64,000 bases of DNA from Nilaparvata lugens (taxonomy: Eukaryota; Arthropoda; Insecta; Hemiptera; Delphacidae): positions 47,083,216 through 47,147,215 of the forward strand of contig NC_052511.1 of the NCBI RefSeq assembly GCF_014356525.2, written 5' to 3'. The notes under the pieces are model-generated. The model saw only the letters and a list, made by a program, of their open reading frames with translations, did no database searches and was not told the origin of the DNA. The translations under genes were made by a program, and so were the position numbers. This document shows positions 56,447-64,000 of this stretch, piece by piece. Every line of letters starts with the position of its first letter. Position 1 is the first letter of the stretch.

Positions 56447-56675
56447 ATTATTCGTCGCATTTCCCGACTACCTTTCCTTTTTCAAAGGAAAACTGTCGTC
56501 GAAAGAAGACCTCCTGACAGATGAAAAGTTTGCCGAAGAGCACGTAGTCGGAAAAGTGATGAACTCCATCGGAAAAGTGGTAGAAAATCTCGACAATGAA
56601 AGCGTAATTGAAGCCGCCTTATTGCAGATAGGGAGAAACCACTACAAACGTCAAGTACTTGAACCGCATTTTGAA
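56447..56675 (+). CDS. Globin, coding exon 3 (helices B-FG, haem pocket)
   Basis: Encodes residues 41-117 and carries the haem pocket. The acceptor is TTTTCTTGCAG and the donor GAA|GTAAGT. Visible landmarks are LFVAFPDYLSFFK with the CD1-type phenylalanine (F52 or F53), a distal histidine at E7 (H73, in FAEEHVVGKVM) and the proximal histidine F8 (H106, in LQIGRNHYKRQVLEPHF). Both histidines are present, so the site could be bis-histidyl or pentacoordinate; sequence alone does not decide. The exon ends in phase 0, matching the conserved intron G7.0. Length and layout are those of a single-domain globin. Confidence 0.96.
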
Positions 56676-56735
56676 GTAAGTATAATTTATTATTTATCAT
56701 GATATATGAGTAGGCTATAATTTATTTGTATAGAA

Positions 56736-57030
56736 TTGATTGATTGATTGATTGAGTACTTTATTTATGTAGATTACAATATATACTGTCTTATACACTT
56801 ATATACAATAGCTTACAATACAGCAAAATTATAGATGAATTTACATGATATAGACTAAGAAAATAATTATTGAACTGTATATGATATGAAAAAGCAATTT
56901 GTAATATAATAACTATAGATAATAATTATATTGTTATGCATCTACATAAATTGGCGGAGCTTTGGACATATCAATGTCCATTCTTCGGAAAGAATATTAA
57001 AAATATCCTCCCCACTAACTCTCTACCAAA
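56736..57030 (-). mobile_element. LINE 3' end, inverted
   Basis: ATTGATTGATTGATTGAGTA through CTCCCCACTAACTCTCTACC, 60 bp after globin exon 3. Confidence 0.85.
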
Positions 57031-57108
57031 AGAAAAGGATAGGATATAATAGAATAGGATAGAATAGAATAGAAAAAACGTTTATTGAATAAATAAGCTA
57101 CCTTAAGC

Positions 57109-57383
57109 CATAGAGAAACAATAGCGTAAGTAGATATCCCATGGTATAGGGAATTTATGTCGCAACTTTTACTGTTATCTCAAGCCGATTACTGTCGATT
57201 ATTACCAATTTTTACTGTTTTGTTGGGGTGATAGTGTATGAACGGCACAATTTGAGAGACTACCAGCGTCACACAGCTGCATAGGAAAGAACTACGTGAA
57301 CTATCGGCTTGGGATAACAGTAAAAGTTGCGACATAAACGCCCTATACCATGGGATATCTACTTATGCTATCGTTTCTCTATG
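57109..57383. mobile_element. Snap-back MITE, second copy
   Basis: CATAGAGAAACAATAGCGTA at the left; ATACCATGGGATATCTACTT and ATCGTTTCTCTATG at the right. Same family as 21313-21574, with slightly more arm divergence. Confidence 0.9.
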
Positions 57384-57861
57384 TTTTAGCGAACCTCAAA
57401 GACAGAACAATTATTAGTTTGAGAGGTATTTGTAAAAAAAATCAATTTTTTCGTTCATCTTGGAAGATCGAATATGTGAAATTAAAAGAATGTGATTCTA
57501 TTCTGAAATAAATTTTCCTCGTCTATAGCTTATTATTTGATTTTTTCATCCATGGATAATAATTGGGTAAAACCAAAGTTTATTATTTGTTTGGAGGAGT
57601 ACTTTGATATGAATAGGATAGATATAAAGATGATCAGTCATGAGTATGGGGGAAATACACAATTATTTGAAAATAAATTATTTATTATTCTAAGAAGAAA
57701 TTTATTTCTCAGATTCATAGGCTGTATAGATAGTAGGCTATACTACTCTTTACCACAAACAGTTATTTATTTTATAAAAGAAAAATATTTTTTACTGACT
57801 CACAAAATTATATTAACAGAGGTTAAATAAAAAAAATTATGTTGTAAAGTAAATCATTTAT

Positions 57862-58018
57862 GATGAAAACACAAATTTGAAATTGTCAACCACTTTTTAT
57901 TATTATAATATATACAGCTGAAGATGTAGCTGGTAAAGTCACGAAACCTGGTTCTGTATATATTATAATAATTTATAATAATAAAAAGTGGTTGACAATT
58001 TCAAATTTGTGTTTTCAT
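57862..58018. mobile_element. Snap-back element, about 55-bp arms
   Basis: ATGAAAACACAAATTTGAAA pairs with TTTCAAATTTGTGTTTTCAT, continuing through GTCAACCACTTTTTATTATT. The loop is about 40 bases. Confidence 0.9.
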
Positions 58019-58494
58019 TATGGAAAAGTACCACAACATCACTCGCCACACAACTGTAAATCATTTATATTTGTTTTTTGTATTCAAATATTTGTGAAAA
58101 TACTCTCATAATTATTTGTAAAATAGGATTCATAAGATAAATATTCAAAGCTTGAAATCACCAGAAAAAATATAAACATTACTACTGTATTCAAATTCGA
58201 TAAATTATCAGATTGCTGTTGACCGATTTGGAATCTATATATCGTATTTAACAATTTACTTCTGAGATGATGCAATCACTTCAAATTTCATATGTACTTC
58301 AAATAATTATTTTGAAACAATGTTTATTTTATGTTGAGGATTATTATGTAGGCTAGAATTTTTAGATTTGTTCTATTATTCAATTATCAGATAAACTACA
58401 TTTATCTTTTTTTCTAATTAGTATTTCTCATAATAATGTTGAGTAATTATTATTTTGAAACAATATTTATTTTGTCAAGGATTATTATGTAGAA

Positions 58495-58605
58495 ATTCGA
58501 ATTTCCATCTAGCTGTTTACCCTGTCGTTGTCAATATTTGCAGTAGCAGAAGTCTTCGGGGTGATTTACAGCATTTAATTGGGATTCTCGTTTAATAATA
58601 ATTAT
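58495..58605 (+). mobile_element. tRNA-related element, 3' fragment
   Basis: CGAATTTCCATCTAGCTGTT, GCAGTAGCAGAAGTCTTCGG and TGGGATTCTCGTTTAATAAT without the B-box part. Confidence 0.75.
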
Positions 58606-59120
58606 TTACTAATTAGTATTTGAACAAATGCAACTTCTACTTTGTTTCCATCTTTGGATTTTTTGTTCTTTCATTAATTAAATTATTAGATAAACTACAT
58701 TTTTCCAACTATAGTCTTATTTCATTACTCATCATATAATGTTGACTTGATTGTATTTAATTCATTCTATTACAAATTTACATATTCTTAGACTATATAT
58801 ATTTTTTATATAATTTGTGTATTATTTAAATTATTATGATTGTATTATAAATCAATTGTAAAATAAGACGAGACTCCTGCCTTGGCAGTCACTCTAAATC
58901 TCTGACGTTTTCATGCCAATAAAGATATTTATTGATTCATTAACATCAACTTTGATAGAAAAGTATCTTGATTCTGAACTATCTACCACTAAAACTCTCT
59001 TCATATTATTTTTCTCCAAAATTTACAAACGAATAAACTATTCTTTTTCAACAGAGCAACTACTGTTTTGTTTTTTGTTTTGGTTTCTAAGGTTTTGCAG
59101 ATTTGACGCCTAGTGAGACT

Positions 59121-59298
59121 CTACCTCCGTAAACAAAGCCTTAGTGCATTCGTGTGACGTCAGCACAGGTAGGGCTTCTACACCTATAAAAATTCGTTGA
59201 TTTAAGCTGATCTATATCAGCTAGAGTTTCTATTGGTCTAGGAGCCCTACCTGTCCTGACGTCACATGAACGCACTACGGCTTTGCTTACGGAGGTAG
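59121..59298. mobile_element. Snap-back element with CRE-like sites in globin intron 3
   Basis: CTACCTCCGTAAACAAAGCC and TGTGACGTCAGCACAGGTAG pair with CTACCTGTCCTGACGTCACA and GGCTTTGCTTACGGAGGTAG. The arms are about 56 bp. TGACGTCA lies in each arm. TGATCTATATCAGCT lies in the loop. Confidence 0.9.
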
Positions 59299-59407
59299 TG
59301 AGTGAGATCGGACTCCCCGATCTGTTGAAACTTTTGCTCTTTTATTTCAACGATTGTGAATTATTTTTCAACAAAATCTACAAATTTTATTTAATTTTCT
59401 GTTTCAG

Positions 59408-59545
59408 AACGCCAAAAAAGTACTACTAGCAGTACTCGAAAGAAACCTCGGCGACCTGTGGACCAAAGAAGTGGGAGAAGCGTGGGTGACCACACTGAAC
59501 GTGGCGTTTTCAATCCTTTACAGGGGTCTCCAAGCTGAAACATAG
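59408..59545 (+). CDS. Globin, coding exon 4 (helices G-H, stop)
   Basis: Encodes residues 118-162 and the TAG stop. The acceptor is TTCTGTTTCAG. It reads NAKKVLLAVLERNLG (helix G) then LWTKEVGEAWVTTLNVAFSILYRGLQ (helix H), with the expected tryptophan W143 in the EAW motif. Joined, the four exons give 489 nt in one open frame (27+95+229+138). The minisatellite at 59546-60060 starts directly after the stop, and AATAAA-like signals occur at about 59620, 60080 and 60309. A fold-back element carrying CRE-like TGACGTCA sites lies about 110 bp upstream, in intron 3. Confidence 0.94.
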   Translation, partial: NAKKVLLAVLERNLGDLWTKEVGEAWVTTLNVAFSILYRGLQAET

Positions 59546-60060
59546 TTTTCCCAACAAAATTGACTGTTTACCAACTGAAATTGACTAATTTCCAACAAGA
59601 ACGGACTAGGTTTCAACAAAATAAACTACTATTTCCAACAAAATAGACTAATTACCAACAAAAACGGACGAATTTCCAACAAAATTTACTGTTTTACAAC
59701 AAAATAGACTAATTACCGACAAAAACGGACGAATTTCCAACAAAATGAACTACTATTTCCAACAAAATAGTCTAACTACCAACAAAAACGGACGAATTTC
59801 CAACAAAATTGACTGTTTTACAACAATAGCTTACTAATTTCCAACAAGTACGGACTATGTTTCAACAAAATGAACTACTATTTCCAACAAGATAGACTAA
59901 TTACCGACATAAACGGACGAATTTCCAACAAAATGAACTACTATTTCCAACAAAATAGTCTAACTACCAACAAAAACGGACGAATTTCCAACAGAATGAG
60001 CTAATTTTCAACGAGAATGGATAAATTTCCAACAGACATCGACAAATTTTTCAAAACATT
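59546..60060 (+). repeat. Minisatellite in the presumed globin 3' UTR
   Basis: Short units of the form TTTCCAACAAAATGAACTA and TACCAACAAAAACGGACGA, about 19-20 bp each, in higher-order groups of about 60-100 bp. It starts within a few bases of the TAG stop. AATAAA at about 59620 lies inside. Confidence 0.9.
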
Positions 60061-60097
60061 GACTGTAATTTCAAACAAGAATAAACCTTTGTTGAGA

Positions 60098-60254
60098 CAC
60101 TGTGTTACTTGTAAATATTTGAAAAAATACTTACTTACTTTTCTTGGAGTATTGAGGAATGCATTTCACTCCTGAAGAGGAGCTTCATCAGCCTGACCTC
60201 AATACTCCAAGAAAAGTGAGTGTTTTTTTCAAATATTTACAAGTAACACAGTGA
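60098..60254. mobile_element. Snap-back element, about 58-bp arms
   Basis: ACTGTGTTACTTGTAAATAT pairs with ATATTTACAAGTAACACAGT, continuing through CTTTTCTTGGAGTATTGAGG. Related to 45688-45882. Confidence 0.88.
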
Positions 60255-60467
60255 ACTATACACAACAAAGCTATTATATAGTGTTTTGTCATGGAATGCA
60301 ACATCAAGAATAAACCAATTCCAAAAATATAACATTCCAAAACAAAGTGACAAGCCTTCAACTGAAGTGGTTTGGATTTCTGATAACTATCAGTTTTCGA
60401 GTGCTATTGACAGTTTTCAATAGTTTTTGGAGTGCTATTGATTCGAGTGAATTTAAACTTTTTGTGT

Positions 60468-60738
60468 AGTTGAGAAGTTGATATTGTAGTAATTATTCAT
60501 ATTGAATGAAAAAGACTAAGAAATTGTCAAAAAACCACAGATTTATTGATACTTATAGAAAGAGACCGGTTTCGGTTATCACACCATTGTCAATCTCTGA
60601 TAAACAGAGTTATAACAGACTCTGATACTCGAGTTTATCAGAGATTGACAATGGTGTAATAACCGAAACCGGTCTCTTTCTATAAGTATCAATAAATCTG
60701 TGGTTTTTTGACAATTTCTTAGTCTTTTTCATGCAATA
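60468..60738. mobile_element. Fold-back element F, near-perfect hairpin
   Basis: Left arm to CACCATTGTCAATCTCTGAT; right arm from TTTATCAGAGATTGACAATG to TCTTTTTCATGCAA. Both arms carry the family's ACCGGTTTCGG core with the same AGAGACC insertion. The arms are about 105 bp and the loop about 25. Confidence 0.92.
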
Positions 60739-60878
60739 GGAATTTAAACTGTTAATGTGAAATGAAGATAAAATATTGTCAGTTCCATATAAGTTATGTT
60801 GAGTTTAGTTATGTGGAACTGACAATATCGTTTTTATTCCACCTTAATATGGAGAAATAGGCCTACCACAACATTTAT

Positions 60879-61230
60879 CTGTTCATAGTGTAAATTTTAA
60901 AGAATTTGAACTGTTTGAATGTAATATTTTATTTGTAGTAACTTATACCGTAACTTATTACTATTTCAAAAGTTATGTCCTGAGTTATTGTAGGCCCTAA
61001 ACATTTCAAAAAATTATTACAAATTTCAAAGTAGTAGAAATAATAAATATTAATCTCTGTTTATAGTGTAAATTTTAAAGAATTTGAACTGTTTGAATGT
61101 AATATTTTATTTGTAGTATACTGAAACGTACTATTTCAAAAGTTATGTCCTGAGAATTACTGTAGGCCCTTCACATTTCAAAAAAATATATTTCAAATTT
61201 CAAAGTAAATAATTATTATTGTGTAATGGC
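60879..61230. repeat. 177-bp tandem duplication
   Basis: TAGTGTAAATTTTAAAGAAT at 60886 and 61063, followed in both by CTGTTTGAATGTAATATTTT. Confidence 0.8.
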
Positions 61231-61803
61231 AACGATAAGGACATAATTTTCAACAAGTTGATAAAATTTGAATGTAAAGGTAGCAGGCTTGGATTATACA
61301 TAGGCCTACCACATCTCAAAAACACAGAGGTTCTAAATTTCAAAGCACTATGTTCACCGTGAAACAATCGGGTATTGTATTTTGGAATATACAGGTTAAT
61401 ATGTATCGTACGCAATAGGAAAATGTACATAATTATAGAGCTGCCTGAAATGAATAAATAAATTTATTAGAATATAATGCAAATTTATTTCTCTTTGACG
61501 AGTCTTTAAGCAGCTTCTTTGAGGTTTGCTTAAGATAGCTTATTTATTCAATATTTTTATTGTTTTTTTCTATTCTAAACGTTTTTTCTATTCTATATTC
61601 TACTGAACATGGATTAGGCTACTGATGTACGGTACATTTCAACAATGGCGAATAATATACCTAATTACAAATTCCAAAGTAATATTTATACAATATTATA
61701 AATGTTTTTGGACAGAAAATTTTGTGGAAATCTAGAAGATATAATGTAAGCAAGGCCTCATTTGGACTTTTAATGTAAGCTTAATTTGAGAGAGATAGGT
61801 ACC
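61231..61803. other. No gene seen
   Basis: AT-rich, apparently low-copy sequence with short repeated phrases. No supported feature. Confidence 0.4.
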
Positions 61804-62021
61804 TATAGTAAGGTCCACGTTATGACAGTTTTTGATTAACTTCGATGTTGCTATCCTTGTCTAGCATCCTGACAAATCAGGTAGTACTATACTTTTCTAG
61901 CTTTGCAACGATGCCAAATCTGTTTTTGACAATGGAGAAATATAATTAATAAGGGCAGAGAACAGGCAACGCTGTTGGTCTTTCTTTATCTACTGCCATT
62001 ATAATGTGGACCTCACTATAC
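61804..62021 (+). mobile_element. MITE A, shortest complete copy (218 bp)
   Basis: TATAGTAAGGTCCACGTTAT at the left and GCCATTATAATGTGGACCTC at the right, with a strongly diverged and deleted centre. Confidence 0.85.
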
Positions 62022-62800
62022 AAGGTGTTCTTAGTTTTTCTCTCCCGATCTGTGCTTCATTGTGAAAAATAGAATAAATAAAGAAATAAATAAATAGAAG
62101 CTACAAGAACTCACTATTCACTCAAAGTTTTATTTTTTATCAATAATTCACAAATTTGACAATCATCGGTTTCAAGAAACGACAGGCTTGAACCAATAGG
62201 TTCATAGTTTCCCTACCTTAAAATTTGATGTTCATCCACATGAAATATTGTCATGTACCGGTAGCTACTAGAAACGTGACCCTTCAAGTATAGATCTATT
62301 AAAAAGATATCTACTAACCACTGTTTTATGCTTTAACTGCTGTTTTATTATTGTTTAATTCTTATATTTGTTCAACACTGTAACCATACTAATCAAGAGA
62401 ATAAAAAATGCATATATGGAACATGAACGACCCCACACTGTAGTAACTCAGGGGTTGTTTAAAACAATATTTTCCCCACTATTTTCAGTTATACATTGTA
62501 ATATATTGTAATGTAATGTATTTTTTGGAAGATTAAATTTCAATTTCAATTTTTGGAAGAATAAATTTCAATTTCACTGTTGATTTGCTGAATGTCTACA
62601 CTTTGAAATCTTATCTATTGTAAAGCCAAACTAATAGTAAAAACTATTATTCAAATAGTCTTCAATACTATTATCAACATTTTATATATGTTCGCTTTTT
62701 AAATGTGAATTGTGTTTAAAAATAAGTTCTCTTAATTTTAAACTTTATAAATTAGAAACTCAGGAGATGAAAGTGCAAATTCCTATAGTGAAAAAAAACA
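62022..62800. other. LINE-like 3' remnant, then no gene seen
   Basis: 62022-62100 resembles the 37340-type LINE end, with an AAATAAAGAAATAAATAAAT tail. The rest is AT-rich without a supported feature. Confidence 0.4.
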
Positions 62801-62814
62801 TGAAGAACCCAATA

Positions 62815-62965
62815 TATAACTTATAGTCCAACCCTGACGGTCATTGACCAAGGGTTTAATGGTTGTTATAACTAAAATTATGTTCTTGTATAATATTATC
62901 TAGGAAACAATGTTAAAATAAAAGCAATTATTCATTCATTCATTCATTCATTCATTCATTCAATA
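62815..62965 (+). mobile_element. LINE-like 3' end with (ATTC)n tail
   Basis: TGACGGTCATTGACCAAGGG, GGTTTAATGGTTGTTATAAC, then AATAAAAGCAATTATTCATT and an (ATTC)n run to about 62960. Confidence 0.65.
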
Positions 62966-63566
62966 TATAACTTATAAAGTTGAGTGTTAATAAGAAATGA
63001 CATTGGGTAATACGGCAAGGCAGAACATCCAAAAGGATCTCTCTCTACCGATAAAAGCCTTATGAATAAATAAATAAAATAGTAAAGACTATATAAGCCT
63101 GTTTTTCCATTTCCAATTATTTTACGATTATGTGATTTGTCTCTGTTGAATAAAAAATTAAATAAACTCATGAGATGGTCTTTACTTATGAAAATAATTG
63201 GTTCTCTTCTGTTGTAGCGGATAGAAATGTAATGGAAATGAAGATATCAGGGTTAAATTTAATATAATATTATAGAGTTTGTTATAGTTGTAATTTTTTA
63301 GCCTGTTCATATAATAATACATTTTTTAATATATTGATACACTAGATTGAAGCGTTTCAGATTTATACGATACATCATACGGTATATAGAAGAATAATCT
63401 GAATGTATCTAAATAATCTACACGGTATCTAAATACCGTGATACATCATACTTGTTGATTGAGATCACGGTATATAGAAGTTCTAAATACCAATAAATAT
63501 AAATACCAATAAATACTAATTTTCATCTAAATACCGTGATTGAGATCAGTAGAAAGGTGTATCAAA

Positions 63567-63905
63567 AACTTTTTGTGCAGTTGAGAAGTTGATATTGTGG
63601 TAATTATTCATATTAAATGAAAAAGACTAAGAAATTAAAGGTGATGGTTTCTTGATTCATTCCGAGCTGCTTTGTATAAACACACTTTTTTATGTATTTG
63701 AACACGACATGCAGTCGATTATTAAGTAAATATTGAAAACTTTTACGACTGCATGTCGTGTTCAAATACATAAAAAAGTGTACTAAGAGATTGTCAAAAA
63801 ACCAGAGATTTATTGATACTTAGAAAGACCGGTTTCGGTTATTACACCATTGTCAATCTTTAATAAACTTGTTTAGATCAATGAAAAACTTGTTTGGCAA
63901 TCTTT
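63567..63905. mobile_element. Fold-back element F with a nested snap-back
   Basis: The left arm stops at ACTAAGAAATT (about 63638) and resumes at ACTAAGAGATTGTCAAAAAA (about 63783). Between them is a separate hairpin (ACACTTTTTTATGTATTTGA with CATGCAGTCG, pairing with CGACTGCATGTCGTGTTCAA with AAAAAAGTGT). Confidence 0.85.
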
Positions 63906-64000
63906 TATAGTCTTTTTCATTTAATGTTTATCAAAAATGTACCTACCATTTTAAAACTTACAAATGTAGCTTGTCATCTGTAACTGTATTTTAATGTATT

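Noticed and set aside
57537..57830. 97-codon open frame in globin intron 3
   Set aside because: AT-driven composition (Ile, Phe, Lys, Tyr), no recognised motif, no splice support.

Overview
This window looks like a repeat-laden stretch of an insect nuclear genome. It is strongly AT-rich, most of it is made of MITEs, fold-back elements, retrotransposon 3' ends, satellites and microsatellites, and it contains one 100-base run of N (24208-24307). The two recognisable host genes have spliced exons with GT-AG or GC-AG borders. One belongs to the yellow/major royal jelly protein family and the other is an insect-type globin. The repeat families remind me of planthopper (Delphacidae, possibly Nilaparvata) sequence. 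That is recollection, not a search result.

Layout. 1-14 kb is intergenic and made of nested repeats, including a retrotransposon fragment with a 12-bp target duplication at 8828-9400. At 14.28-15.93 kb a roughly 160-bp satellite runs straight into the 3' end of the yellow-like gene, whose three visible exons lie on the minus strand (21873-21612, 18718-18389, 16556-15887). That gene looks damaged: a repeat sits at the 3' end of the middle exon, a conserved family segment of about 35-40 residues is not visible, and the C-terminus and stop codon lie in satellite sequence. From 22 to 29 kb there is a repeat-filled divergent intergenic region with the sequence gap. The globin gene runs on the plus strand from 29163 to 59545 in four exons (162 codons), with introns at the classic globin positions B12.2 and G7.0 and a 24-kb first coding intron. 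That intron holds a 4.6-kb satellite of about 107-bp units, a 1.5-kb segmental duplication, a MITE with an internal 102-bp tandem expansion, (TG)n-bearing elements and many long hairpin elements. From 59.5 to 64 kb there is a minisatellite in the presumed globin 3' UTR, then more repeats.

The two genes are divergently transcribed about 7.3 kb apart and there is no sign that they share a pathway. No operon, CRISPR array, rRNA or authentic tRNA gene was seen. The most notable structural signals are the way repeats intrude on the yellow-like gene and the density of long inverted repeats inside the globin primary transcript.
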